DNA of 50,103 nucleotides, taken from contig DAVZ01000064.1 in NCBI GenBank assembly GCA_002505765.1, forward strand, positions 1 through 50,103, given 5' to 3'. Shown in pieces: positions 9,769 to 18,933 of this stretch. The notes under the pieces were generated by a model. It searched no databases and had not been told where the DNA came from. It saw only the letters and a program-made list of their open reading frames with translations. Both the position numbers and the translations under genes were made by a program. Numbering within the stretch: position 1 is the stretch's first letter; the number at the start of each line of letters is the position of its first letter. Source of the stretch: Methanobacterium sp. UBA176. GTDB lineage: Archaea; Methanobacteriota; Methanobacteria; Methanobacteriales; Methanobacteriaceae.

Positions 9769-10139
9769 TGATATTCCAAATCTATCAAATATTGGGAACT
9801 TTAATAGGCATAATTGCCATAGTATTGTCTCTTTGGAGATTTAAAGAAGGAAAAATGACCCTGGGAATGCTTTCATTCTGGATTTTAATATGGGCAGCAG
9901 TAATAATAATTTCAATATATCCAGAATCAACAAACCTGTTCGCATCAATAACAGGAATCGGAAGAGGACTTGACTTTATATTAATATTAGGCCTCATTGG
10001 AAGTTATTACCTTGTCTTCAAGATGTACACTATGATAGAAAGCATGGAACAGGAAATTACACAGCTTGTAAGGGAGCTTGCACTTCAAAGAGAGAATCTA
10101 AAAGAAAATGTAGAAAAGTCAAATAACTCCTTAAAATAA
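9768..10139 (+). CDS. DUF2304-type small membrane protein, partner of the GT2
   Basis: A 123-residue protein with three hydrophobic helices (about 1-24, 35-54 and 66-86) and a charged C-terminal coiled-coil tail rich in Glu, Gln and Lys (MESMEQEITQLVRELALQRE region). Layout and position match DUF2304 proteins, which regularly follow polyprenol-phosphate glycosyltransferases. It overlaps the preceding GT2 by one base, indicating translational coupling and probably a complex in the membrane. The biochemical role of the family is not established; anchoring or assisting the GT2 is an inference. Confidence 0.75.
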   Translation: MIFQIYQILGTLIGIIAIVLSLWRFKEGKMTLGMLSFWILIWAAVIIISIYPESTNLFASITGIGRGLDFILILGLIGSYYLVFKMYTMIESMEQEITQLVRELALQRENLKENVEKSNNSLK

Positions 10140-10152
10140 TTTATGTGAAAAA

Positions 10153-11340
10153 ATGAAAATAGGATATTTCATCAGCCATTTTCCCTATGCAGATGGCTTG
10201 AATGAATCTGATTACCATAAAAAATATGCCCACGGGGGAACAGAAATTGCTGCATATAACCTTGCCATTAATATGGCAAAAAAACATGAAGTAGACGTTT
10301 TTACAACATCAATGACTTCTAAAGATTCTGTAGATACATTAGGTAACATAAAGATATATAGATATGGTACAATTTTAAAAATTGCCAGTGCAAATTTAAC
10401 TTCAGGAATTTTATATAAACCATTAAACCATGAAGTAGATATAGCACATGCACAGTATAACACGCCTTATTCTGACTATTCTGCTTTAAGATATGCTAAA
10501 AAAAAGGAAGTTCCTTTTGTTGTTACTTATCATAACGATGCTCCAGAAAGTGGAGGGATTTTTATCCGTAACTGGGCAAATAAATTATACAATAAAACCT
10601 TACTTAAAAGGGTTTTAAATGGTGCAGATATTATAATTGCCACTTCAAAATCTTATATAGATGAATCAATGATTTTAGGTGATTATAAGGATAAAATTAA
10701 AGTTATTCCTAACGGTATTAACTTAAAAGAATTTGAAAACACCCTTTCCAAATCTGAATGCAGGTCAAGGTTAGATTTACCTTTAAATAAAAAAATAATA
10801 CTGTTTCTCGGAAATATTGTTGAATATAAAGGTCCCCATATCCTTTTAAAGGCATTGAAACTTGTAAAAAATCATGTAGATGATGTATATCTTGTTTTTG
10901 CAGGTAGGGGCAAAATGCAGGAAGAACTCATCGAAATGGTTGAAAAATTGGGTATTGAAAAAAATGTTTGCTTTAAAGGATACGTTGAAGATGAATTAAA
11001 GCCCCTATACTATAAAGCCGCAGATATCTTTTGTCTTCCATCTATCACAACAGCCGAAGCATTTGGAATAGTTAATTTAGAAGCAATGGCATGCGAAACC
11101 CCCATTGTTTCAACCAAACTTGGTGGGATACCAGATGTTGTTGAAGATAATAAGAGTGGTCTGCTTGCCCAGCCAAATGATGAAGAATCGTTGGCTGAAA
11201 AATTAATTTATCTACTGGAAAATGAAGATGTTGCCAAAAAAATGGGTTATTATGGAAAACAGAAGGTAAAAGAGTATTCATGGGACAGGATAGCTACAAA
11301 GACTGAAAATATTTATAAAAAACTCAATCCTAATAATTAA
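10153..11340 (+). CDS. Family 4 glycosyltransferase
   Basis: Retaining GT-B glycosyltransferase for a surface glycan. The N-terminal acceptor domain starts MKIGYFISHFPYADG and includes the GGTEIAAYNLA loop; the C-terminal donor domain (about 205-380) has FLGNIVEYKGPHILLKAL and the E-x7-E signature within EAFGIVNLEAMACETP, followed by GGIPDVV. Length (395 residues) and motif order are normal for GT4. It follows DUF2304 by 13 bases and precedes a second GT4 by about 25, so it lies in one operon with them. Sugar and acceptor cannot be told from sequence. Confidence 0.88.
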   Translation: MKIGYFISHFPYADGLNESDYHKKYAHGGTEIAAYNLAINMAKKHEVDVFTTSMTSKDSVDTLGNIKIYRYGTILKIASANLTSGILYKPLNHEVDIAHAQYNTPYSDYSALRYAKKKEVPFVVTYHNDAPESGGIFIRNWANKLYNKTLLKRVLNGADIIIATSKSYIDESMILGDYKDKIKVIPNGINLKEFENTLSKSECRSRLDLPLNKKIILFLGNIVEYKGPHILLKALKLVKNHVDDVYLVFAGRGKMQEELIEMVEKLGIEKNVCFKGYVEDELKPLYYKAADIFCLPSITTAEAFGIVNLEAMACETPIVSTKLGGIPDVVEDNKSGLLAQPNDEESLAEKLIYLLENEDVAKKMGYYGKQKVKEYSWDRIATKTENIYKKLNPNN

Positions 11341-11364
11341 TATTTATTCAAATGGTGCTATTAA

Positions 11365-12546
11365 ATGGAGATAGATTATATTAACGGACCAAAATCAGAT
11401 AAAATTTTTGGAATGTCCAGGTATCAAAATGAGATACATAAACGGCTGGATATTGATTTAAACAAAATTGAATACGAATCACTAACACAGAAAGCTGCTA
11501 ATCATTATAACTCTATTTTTCCACCACGCAGTGAAGAATTAGGAGTCTTTCCCGCCCTACAAAGAAGTGGATTACTTTCTAAAAGTATAAAATTTAATAA
11601 ATTTGTTAATTGGGGGTGGAAAGTTTCAACTTATATCGATAGATACCGTTATCAGCAAATGGTAAAAAATAAAGTTAAAAATAGTAACGTTAAACACATA
11701 ACATATCAAGATCTTGCTTATTTATTAAATTCCATTGAATTAAATAAATCAATTGTGACATGTCACGATTTAATACCTTGGATATATGAAAAAGACCGCT
11801 CTTTAATGTGGAAAAATAATATAAAAGGACTTAAAAAAGCTGAAAAAATAATTACAGTATCTAAATTTTCAAAAAATGAAATTATAAAATACCTGAATTA
11901 TCCAGAAGAAAAAATTCATGTGGTTTACAATGCTGTTGATCATAATTTCTATTTCCAGAAAAGAAATAGGGATATTTTAAATGCTTTCAATATTGAAGAT
12001 GAAAAAACAGTATTATACGTAGGTTCAGAAACCCGAAGGATGAACTTTGATAAGCTTATAAAATCCTTTGCAGAACTTAAAAATAAATTACCTGAGGTTA
12101 AATTATTAAAAGTAGGAGAACCTCAAAAGTTCGGTGTAAGGGAAAAATTCATTGATTTAATTAAAATTTTAGGATTAGAAAAGGACGTTTTTTTTGTTGG
12201 TTATATTCCTGAAGAAGATTTACCAAAATGGTATAACGCTGCTGACTTACTCGTTTACCCCTGTGCCTATGCAGGGTTTGGATTACCTCCCCTGGAGGCT
12301 ATGGCCTGTGGAACCCCTGTAATCACATCAAACACTACTTCTTTACCTGAGGTAGTTGGTGATGCTGGAATAATGGTCAATCCCAATAACATTGAAGAAT
12401 TAGCTGAGAAAATGTATGAAGTGCTTACAAATAATGATTTAAGTGAAGATATGGTTAAAAAAGGACTAAATAGGGCTAAAATATTTAACTGGGATAAATC
12501 TGCTGAAAAAACATTAAGAATATATCAATCTTATAATGAAAGCTGA
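11365..12546 (+). CDS. Family 4 glycosyltransferase (second in locus 1)
   Basis: GT-B enzyme of 393 residues. The N-terminal half is divergent, with IVTCHDLIPWIYEKDRS near 130 as in mannosyltransferase-like GT4 proteins, and a canonical donor domain follows: YVGSETRRMNFDKLIKSF, then FVGYIPEEDLPKWYNAADLL, and an EAMACGTPVI segment after AGFGLPPL. In the last motif the first Glu of the E-x7-E pair is replaced (GFGLPPLE), as in many WbaZ-like and mannosyl enzymes. GGTG lies ahead of the start. Probably adds one residue of the repeat unit; specificity unknown. Confidence 0.87.
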   Translation: MEIDYINGPKSDKIFGMSRYQNEIHKRLDIDLNKIEYESLTQKAANHYNSIFPPRSEELGVFPALQRSGLLSKSIKFNKFVNWGWKVSTYIDRYRYQQMVKNKVKNSNVKHITYQDLAYLLNSIELNKSIVTCHDLIPWIYEKDRSLMWKNNIKGLKKAEKIITVSKFSKNEIIKYLNYPEEKIHVVYNAVDHNFYFQKRNRDILNAFNIEDEKTVLYVGSETRRMNFDKLIKSFAELKNKLPEVKLLKVGEPQKFGVREKFIDLIKILGLEKDVFFVGYIPEEDLPKWYNAADLLVYPCAYAGFGLPPLEAMACGTPVITSNTTSLPEVVGDAGIMVNPNNIEELAEKMYEVLTNNDLSEDMVKKGLNRAKIFNWDKSAEKTLRIYQSYNES

Positions 12547-12558
12547 AATCAGGATAGA

Positions 12559-13251
12559 ATGCATATGAAAAATGAAAAAAAAACAAAAGATAAACGATGG
12601 GATTCATTTAACTCAGATTACGCAAGAGATCATGAAAAAAAACATCCAGAAAGTCATTTTGAATTTATAGAAGTATTGAATCTTTATAGCCCAAATAAAG
12701 GAGACAGGATATTAGAAATAGGCTGTAATACCGGCGAATTTTGTCTTTTACTAAAAAAAAAATTCAATGTCAATCCTTTATGTGTAGATATAAATAGGGA
12801 AGCAATTAATATTGCCCTTGAAAAATATCCTGATATGGATTTTCAGGTGAAGGATATATATGAAATTGAAGGAAAATACGATGCAATCTACATGCAACAT
12901 GTAATTGAACACATCAAAGAACCTGAAAAAGCTTTAATGAAAATAAATAAGATTTTAGAAGATAATGGTGTGTTAATTATTACCTGTCCCAATAAATGGG
13001 CTTATCCCACAAAATTGATCTGCAAAATTAAAGGAACTGAATTCTGTTATGATCCCACTCACCTATTTGAATATGATCCAGCTTCCTTATCTAAAATAAT
13101 TAAAAATAATGGATTCACCATTCTTAAAATGATTACAAAACCATTAGGCATTCCATTTTTACCTAAAATCTCTATAAAATCCCAGTATTCTTTACCCGCT
13201 TCTTATTTAGGTGATTTTATTTTTATTGTGGCCAAAAAATTATCTCCATAA
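12559..13251 (+). CDS. Class I SAM-dependent methyltransferase in the glycan locus
   Basis: A 230-residue Rossmann methyltransferase. ILEIGCNTGEFCLLL (about 52-66) is the SAM-binding glycine loop, LCVDINREAI supplies the ribose-contacting acid, and YDAIYMQHVIEHI is the motif preceding the catalytic helix, all typical of Methyltransf_11/23 enzymes. Its position at the end of a glycosyltransferase run suggests O-methylation of a sugar in the surface glycan, as seen in archaeal N-glycans, but small-molecule or lipid substrates are possible. An AGGATAGA site precedes the ATG at 12559; a second in-frame ATG lies at 12565. It converges with the flippase gene, the two stop codons being one base apart. 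Confidence 0.82.
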   Translation: MHMKNEKKTKDKRWDSFNSDYARDHEKKHPESHFEFIEVLNLYSPNKGDRILEIGCNTGEFCLLLKKKFNVNPLCVDINREAINIALEKYPDMDFQVKDIYEIEGKYDAIYMQHVIEHIKEPEKALMKINKILEDNGVLIITCPNKWAYPTKLICKIKGTEFCYDPTHLFEYDPASLSKIIKNNGFTILKMITKPLGIPFLPKISIKSQYSLPASYLGDFIFIVAKKLSP

Positions 13252-13252
13252 T

Positions 13253-14686
13253 TCAAATTAACCACTGAAAAATCTGTTTAAAAATGTTGATATCATCTTT
13301 AGTAATAACTTTTAGAAAATATAGTACAGATGAATATATTATTAGTCCTAATATTCCCACTAAAACCCAGTTAAACTGTGCTAATAAAAGATAGATGATT
13401 AATGTAGTGCATACTCCCCCAACAACTGGTTTTCCAATATTATGGATCAAAGATATTTTGTAGAAATTTTTAGAAACATAATTGAACATTAAAAGGAAGC
13501 CAAGAGCTTCAGTTAATACTGTGGCAACTGAAGCACCGATAAAACCATATTTTGGGATTAATATAATATTTAAAACTATATTTAATGCAGCATTAACTCC
13601 TGCAACGATTGTCACCATTCTCTGTTTGTTTACTGCTGCAAGCAAGCTTCCCAATAAAACTGTTAAGAAAATAAAGGGAATAACCCAAATCAAAACCTCT
13701 AAAGCTGAAATTGATGGATTATAAGCCTTTCCATAGATAATCAATATTATTTTATCTGAAAACAGCAGTCCGTATATGAGTATTAAAATAGATATGAGAA
13801 AGATATATCTGAATATTTTTTCATATTCAATTTTCAAAGCATCTTTTTTTGATTCAAAATATTTGGACATTACTGGGAAAATCGATGCAATTATTGCAGA
13901 GGGGATAAACATTAAAACAAATATTAACCTGTATGCAGCATTGTACCATCCTACTGCTGCTGTTCCTACAAGTAAAGAAATCATCACTGAATCTATATTA
14001 AAATAAATCTCAGTAAAGAACCCTGCAAAACCAAAGAAAAAACCTTCGGTAATTGATTTTTTCCAAAAATTCCAATCAATCTCAATTTCAGGTAATTTTA
14101 ATTTCCATTTACTTATAAGAACGTTGAATATTAAAATTAATAAACCGACTATAACATAGATGAATGCAAAGGTAATTACATCCATTTTAAGATAAATTGC
14201 AATTAATGTGATTATTAAGATTAAAAGTGTATTTAAAAAAGTGCCTATTGATTGAAATTCCAGTTTTTCGTAGGCCTGAAATATGGAATAAAATATTTTT
14301 GAAAGAGAAGATAGGACAGCATAAATAATTAGAAAATAAACAACAATAAATGTCTGTATTGGGTAATTTAACAAGTAAAGTACTATATATGCTATAATCA
14401 ATGTTAAAAGGGATAAAATTATTTTAATGCCTGTTATATTTCCAAGATACTTTCCTGTTAATGATTTATCCCTTGCAACTTCCCTTACAGTCAACTGGCT
14501 TAATCCCATATCTGCAAGAATTCCAAATATACCTGTAAATGCCAGCGCCAGGGATAAAATACCAAAGCCTTCTGCCCCTAAATATCGAGCAGTGTAAATA
14601 ACGTAGATAAACATTAAAACATAACTTAATATCTGCGAAGCAAATAAAACTCCAGTGTTTTTAGCTATTCTTTTTAAAGCGTTCAA
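13253..14686 (-). CDS. Wzx-type oligosaccharide flippase 1
   Basis: Multipass membrane protein of the polysaccharide transporter (MOP) superfamily that would flip lipid-linked oligosaccharides outward. The 477 residues are almost continuously hydrophobic with 12-14 predicted helices; the N-terminus NALKRIAKNTGVLFASQILSY and the ARYLGAEGFGILSLALAFTGI segment are typical of RfbX/Wzx proteins. It is transcribed against the glycosyltransferases of locus 1 and has its own upstream AT-rich region. A paralogue with a very similar N-terminus lies at 36488-37918, implying a separate substrate or glycan for each. Substrate cannot be assigned. Confidence 0.88.
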   Translation of the reverse strand: MNALKRIAKNTGVLFASQILSYVLMFIYVIYTARYLGAEGFGILSLALAFTGIFGILADMGLSQLTVREVARDKSLTGKYLGNITGIKIILSLLTLIIAYIVLYLLNYPIQTFIVVYFLIIYAVLSSLSKIFYSIFQAYEKLEFQSIGTFLNTLLILIITLIAIYLKMDVITFAFIYVIVGLLILIFNVLISKWKLKLPEIEIDWNFWKKSITEGFFFGFAGFFTEIYFNIDSVMISLLVGTAAVGWYNAAYRLIFVLMFIPSAIIASIFPVMSKYFESKKDALKIEYEKIFRYIFLISILILIYGLLFSDKIILIIYGKAYNPSISALEVLIWVIPFIFLTVLLGSLLAAVNKQRMVTIVAGVNAALNIVLNIILIPKYGFIGASVATVLTEALGFLLMFNYVSKNFYKISLIHNIGKPVVGGVCTTLIIYLLLAQFNWVLVGILGLIIYSSVLYFLKVITKDDINIFKQIFQWLI

Positions 14687-14893
14687 TGAACCACCGATAA
14701 AGCTTTTAAAGATTATTTATAATAATTGATGATTAATTTGTATATGTTTAAAATATTTATATTAATTGTAAAGGATAAAATAAATTAAATGTTGAAAAGA
14801 TTTATTTAAACCCTTTAAAGCCATAAATAATATCTATGGAGTATTTATCTAAAAAATCATTATTGTTCAATATAATTTTTAGGAAACATATAA

Positions 14894-15907
14894 ATGTCAA
14901 TATTAATCACCGTGGGAATAATTGCCAGAAATGAAGAGAAATACATTGCAGAAACTCTTATAACTCTCATAGAACAGGATATCGAGGGTTTTTTACTTGA
15001 AATAATAGTTGTTGACGGTAATTCAGATGATAAAACCCGTGAAATAGCCGAAAACATATTGAATTCTTCAGGGATCAATTATCAAATCTTAAACGAAAAA
15101 GATTTTGGTTTTTACGGCCACTGCTTTTCTAGAAATCTGGTAATAGACCATTCCAGTGAAAGTTCAAAATATATCGCTTTTACAGATGCTGACTGTATAG
15201 TGGATAAAAATTGGTTAAAAACATTATATAAAAGTATTGAAGGAACTGCAGATGATATTGCTGGTGGTGGAGGCCCCAGGTTAATTGCACCAACAAAAAA
15301 CAAAAAAGAATTTATAATAAACCATTTTCTAACTTCACTGATTGCTACAGGAGGAAACCCCGCCTTTTCAAAGCGAAATATCAAATATTTAAAGAGCATT
15401 CCCAATTATAATGCCATTTACAAAAAAGATATTATAGCAAAGTTCAGATATGACGATAGTTTGATAATTTCCGACGACATGGAATTAAATACAAGGATGG
15501 GTAAAGCGGGTTACAAATTCATATATGTACCCGGTGCTGAAATTTATCACCGCGAAACAGATTCAGTGAATCAATTTGCAAAAAACATGTATAAATATGG
15601 AGTAAATATAGCAAATACCATAAAAAAACACAGATTATTTAAAATAAAGGTATTTTTAACCGTTTTATTCTTATTTTACCTTATTCTGCTCATTCCGCTG
15701 TATTTAATATTTGGATGGATGATATTGTTTCCCTTAGTACTTTACGTCATCTATACATTCTTTGTTTTTGCAGAAATTCTTTTTAAAACCCTATCTTTCT
15801 ATTCATTGCTTGTTTTCTTACTGGTGCCAGTTCAGCATATCTGCTATGCATATGGAGTCATCTATAATTTCCTCTTTATAAGACCGGTGCATAAAGATAA
15901 TAAATAG
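14894..15907 (+). CDS. Membrane-bound family 2 glycosyltransferase
   Basis: GT-A enzyme of 337 residues with a C-terminal membrane anchor. ITVGIIARNEEKYIAETL opens the catalytic domain, VVDGNSDDKTREIAE is the nucleotide contact, FTDADCIVDKNWL near 95 has the DxD motif, and ISDDMELNTRM is the ED-type catalytic segment. Three or so hydrophobic stretches from about residue 252 to 325 (for example VFLTVLFLFYLILLIPLYLI) anchor it. The arrangement resembles AglE/ExoA-like enzymes that build lipid-linked glycans. It begins about 200 bases from the flippase start, divergently, and closes locus 1. Confidence 0.85.
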   Translation: MSILITVGIIARNEEKYIAETLITLIEQDIEGFLLEIIVVDGNSDDKTREIAENILNSSGINYQILNEKDFGFYGHCFSRNLVIDHSSESSKYIAFTDADCIVDKNWLKTLYKSIEGTADDIAGGGGPRLIAPTKNKKEFIINHFLTSLIATGGNPAFSKRNIKYLKSIPNYNAIYKKDIIAKFRYDDSLIISDDMELNTRMGKAGYKFIYVPGAEIYHRETDSVNQFAKNMYKYGVNIANTIKKHRLFKIKVFLTVLFLFYLILLIPLYLIFGWMILFPLVLYVIYTFFVFAEILFKTLSFYSLLVFLLVPVQHICYAYGVIYNFLFIRPVHKDNK

Positions 15908-15959
15908 AATGAAGTATATTGTAATAAAGTTTGATTTTTTACTTTTATTTGGTGGAAAA

Positions 15960-16646
15960 ATGATATATTTTAGAGGCTGCGTGGCAAGGGAAAAACTTAA
16001 AAGAATATCCAGAGATACCGGAGAGATACTCAAACTTGCAGGCATTGAATACACAATACTGGAAAATGAAGAGTGCTGCGGATCATTTCTACTTAGAACA
16101 GGATTTAGAGAAGACGCAGAAAAAGTGATGGATAAAACATTAAAGGATCTGGAAGGAGAAAAGATACTCACTTCATGCGCCGGATGTTACAAGACGTTTA
16201 GTAAGGATTATAAAGAGATACTGGAGGTTGAACTGGATGTTATTCACAGTTCACAGCTTTTCAAAGAACTTATTGAAAAAGGTCATCTGGAAGTGGAATC
16301 TATCGATAGAAAGGTTACATACCACGATCCCTGCCATTTAGGGCGCCATATGGAAGAATATGATACACCCAGAGAAATTCTGGATAAAATAACAGAACTG
16401 GTGGAAATGGAACGGAACAGGGAAAATTCAAGATGCTGTGGGGCGGGAGCTGGAGTTAGATCCGCTTTCCCTGAAATTACTTCTAAAATTGCAGAAATGC
16501 GCCTTAAAGATGCAGATGATGCAGGAGTTAATACCATAATAACGTCCTGCCCCTTTTGCATTTTAAATCTTGAATCGGCATGTAATGACGACTATAAAAT
16601 ATTGGATTTATCTGAAATATTGTTTAAACGTCTAAAGAGAACATAG
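15960..16646 (+). CDS. CCG-domain Fe-S oxidoreductase subunit (HdrB/LutA-like)
   Basis: Cysteine-rich redox protein with two CCG domains in 228 residues: EECCGSFLLRTG with TSCAGCYKTF, and SRCCGAGAGVRSAFPE with TSCPFCILNL. In heterodisulfide reductase HdrB such repeats bind non-cubane [4Fe-4S] clusters; LutA, GlpC and GlcF share them. I start at ATG 15960, which has GGTGG just upstream and begins MIYFRGCVAREK; a longer frame from 15909 adds 17 residues without support. The LutB-like gene follows by 12 bases, so they probably form one complex. No HdrA or HdrC partner is visible, so electron donor and acceptor are unknown. Confidence 0.82.
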   Translation: MIYFRGCVAREKLKRISRDTGEILKLAGIEYTILENEECCGSFLLRTGFREDAEKVMDKTLKDLEGEKILTSCAGCYKTFSKDYKEILEVELDVIHSSQLFKELIEKGHLEVESIDRKVTYHDPCHLGRHMEEYDTPREILDKITELVEMERNRENSRCCGAGAGVRSAFPEITSKIAEMRLKDADDAGVNTIITSCPFCILNLESACNDDYKILDLSEILFKRLKRT

Positions 16647-16658
16647 TGGAGTTTAAAG

Positions 16659-17876
16659 ATGGAAGAATCCCGATTAAATGCAATGAAAAGATCCTTCTCC
16701 ATTCTTGAAGACAGGAAAAAAAGGCTTTTTAGAGATGATTACGAGTGTATAAATGAATTATCCGACCGTGTTAAATCGATCAGGAAATACAGCATTTCTA
16801 ATTTAGAAGAACTCATCAAAAAAGCTGAAAAAAGGTTTACAGAAAATGATATTGAAGTTATATTTGCAGAAAGCGCAGATAAAGCTTTAGATGAGATCTA
16901 CAAGATTGTTAAGGATGAACCTATCATTGGAAAGTCCAAATCAAACACAGTAAATGAAATAGGACTTTCCACTTTTTTGATGAATAAGGGAATTGAACTG
17001 GTTGAGACTGATCTTGGAGATAGAATAATACAGCTTGATGAGGAAACTAAAGGTCCCTCACATCCAATAGGGCCTGCAGCCCATTTAAACATAAAAGAAA
17101 TCGCCAGAATTGCATCCCAAAAATTTGGAGAGTTCATTGCACCGGAAGCAAGAGCAATACTTGATGCACTTAAAAATGATGTTACTAAAAGACTTTCTAA
17201 ATGTAATGTGGGGATAACCGGGGCTAATAGTATTGCTGCAGAAGATGGCTCACTGATTATGGTCCATAATGAAGGAAATATCAACATAGTATCGATGAAA
17301 GAGATTCATATAGTAGTTGCAGGTATCGATAAGCTGGTAAGATCCGTTGAAGATGCCATATCAGTCGTAAAGCTTGAAACAATATTTGCAACAGGTAAAA
17401 AAGTTCCAGCATATATGAATGTTATTTCATCCCCTTCAAAAACTGCGGATATTGAACAGATACTTCTAAAGGGTATGTACGGGCCTAAAAGAGTTATATT
17501 AATCCTTTTGGATAATGGAAGACGTGAAGCACTTAAAGAATATGATGAATGCCTCTTATGTATTGGATGTGGAAGCTGCATTGTTTCGTGTCCTGTTTAC
17601 AATGTCACTGGATATGAATTTGGATATAGAGGTTATTTAGGTGGTAGAGGGATAACTTTCAGCCGTTTTATAACTGATAATCAAACTTGCTTTGATTCCG
17701 GGCTTTTTCAATGTACTGAATGCGGTTTGTGTACTTTAGAATGTCCAGTCAATATAAAGACAAATGAAATTATTGAAAGATTAAGAAGAGAATCTGTTGA
17801 AAAAGGGAAATATCCTAAAAAACACCTTGAAACTGCAGAAAGGATTAAAGAGAAAGGATCACCCTTTGAAGATTAA
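16659..17876 (+). CDS. LUD-domain plus 2x[4Fe-4S] protein (LutB-like)
   Basis: A 405-residue protein with an N-terminal LUD domain (about 60-280, including ITGANSIAAEDGSLIMVHNE) and a C-terminal ferredoxin module with CLLCIGCGSCIVSCP and CTECGLCTLECP, each a [4Fe-4S] motif. In bacteria LutABC oxidises L-lactate; methanogens of this order are not known to grow on lactate, so the pair more likely acts on another 2-hydroxyacid or as an electron-transfer device. GTGGAG precedes the ATG at 16659. With the upstream CCG protein it forms a two-gene operon; a separate LutC is not present here. The functional label should be read as family only. Confidence 0.84.
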   Translation: MEESRLNAMKRSFSILEDRKKRLFRDDYECINELSDRVKSIRKYSISNLEELIKKAEKRFTENDIEVIFAESADKALDEIYKIVKDEPIIGKSKSNTVNEIGLSTFLMNKGIELVETDLGDRIIQLDEETKGPSHPIGPAAHLNIKEIARIASQKFGEFIAPEARAILDALKNDVTKRLSKCNVGITGANSIAAEDGSLIMVHNEGNINIVSMKEIHIVVAGIDKLVRSVEDAISVVKLETIFATGKKVPAYMNVISSPSKTADIEQILLKGMYGPKRVILILLDNGRREALKEYDECLLCIGCGSCIVSCPVYNVTGYEFGYRGYLGGRGITFSRFITDNQTCFDSGLFQCTECGLCTLECPVNIKTNEIIERLRRESVEKGKYPKKHLETAERIKEKGSPFED

Positions 17877-18056
17877 ATTTTATTGTTTAGATAAATTTTA
17901 AATAAATGTGAATATAATTTAAACAAAATAAGCATTGTTGTTAGAAATGTATTTATTGTACCTATAAACAGAAATATTTAACAAACTACAATAACTTTAG
18001 GGCAAAAATTCAGGAGTTTAATAAGTAAATAATACAAATTAACTAATATTTTATAG

Positions 18057-18068
18057 CTTTATATTATT
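18057..18068 (+). promoter_or_regulatory. Box A promoter candidate for mfnB
   Basis: CTTTATATTATT lies about 40 bases before the TTG start of mfnB, in a 226-base gap that shows no other gene. The spacing fits an archaeal TATA box with initiation near 18085-18090, giving a short leader that includes the GGAGGT site at 18090-18095. Confidence 0.45.
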
Positions 18069-18102
18069 TTAACCATCATATTAATAAATGGAGGTATATA
18101 AC

Positions 18103-18816
18103 TTGCTTTTATTGATTAGTCCAATAAACACAGAAGAGGCACAGGAGGCTATAGCCGGCGGTGCCGATATAATCGATGTCAAAAATCCAAAGGAAGGATC
18201 ACTGGGCGCCAACTTTCCTTGGGTCATTAAAAGCGTGCGGGAAATGACCCCCAAAAAAATGCTTGTAAGCGCAACACTGGGTGATGTACCCTACAAACCA
18301 GGTACAGTATCACTTGCTGCTCTGGGAGCGTCAGTTTCAGGGGCAGATTACATAAAAGTAGGACTGTACGGAACAAGAAACTATGATGAAGCACTTGAAG
18401 TCATGGAAAATGTGGTAAAGACTGTTAAAGACTATAATGATAAAGCTCTTGTGGTTGCATCAGGATATGCGGATGCAAACCGTGTAGGAGCAGTAGATCC
18501 TATGGAAATACCTAAAGTAGCTGCAGATTCAGGTGCTGATATTGCAATGGTAGATACTGCTGTCAAAGACGGTAAAACACTATTTGATTTTATGGATGAA
18601 AACTTAATAACCAGATTCAATCAGGAAATTCATGATTATGGAATGAAATCAGCCCTTGCGGGATCGGTTAAAAAGGGACAACTTTCAATTTTGCACAGAT
18701 CAGGCTGTGATATAGTGGGTATCCGGGGAGCAGCATGCATAGGTGGTGACAGAAACTCAGGGAAGATTCATAGAAACGCGGTCAGCAAATTAAAGAAAAT
18801 GGTAGAAAATTTCTAA
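18103..18816 (+). CDS. mfnB: MfnB, (5-formylfuran-3-yl)methyl phosphate synthase
   Basis: Makes the furan precursor of methanofuran from two molecules of glyceraldehyde 3-phosphate, in the cytoplasm. The sequence DIIDVKNPKEGSLGANFPWVI matches the family's active-site region. I choose the TTG at 18103: it is seven bases after GGAGGT, and this numbering places the catalytic lysine at K27, as in the Methanocaldococcus jannaschii enzyme. The ATG at 18088 overlaps the Shine-Dalgarno site and would add five residues. The rest shows a TIM-barrel enzyme of 237 residues with DIAMVDTAVKDGKTLF near 150 and SGCDIVGIRGAACIGGDRNS at the phosphate end. It has its own promoter and is followed by guaB after about 117 bases. 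Confidence 0.93.
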   Translation: MLLLISPINTEEAQEAIAGGADIIDVKNPKEGSLGANFPWVIKSVREMTPKKMLVSATLGDVPYKPGTVSLAALGASVSGADYIKVGLYGTRNYDEALEVMENVVKTVKDYNDKALVVASGYADANRVGAVDPMEIPKVAADSGADIAMVDTAVKDGKTLFDFMDENLITRFNQEIHDYGMKSALAGSVKKGQLSILHRSGCDIVGIRGAACIGGDRNSGKIHRNAVSKLKKMVENF

Positions 18817-18933
18817 GCACCATAAACTTCAATTTCCACAATTTGTTATAGAAAACTTTTAAATGTTTAAAATACAAAAAATTTAGAAACCAGATAGTTT
18901 TAGAACTTACCTGAAAATAAGGAGGTATTGTTA

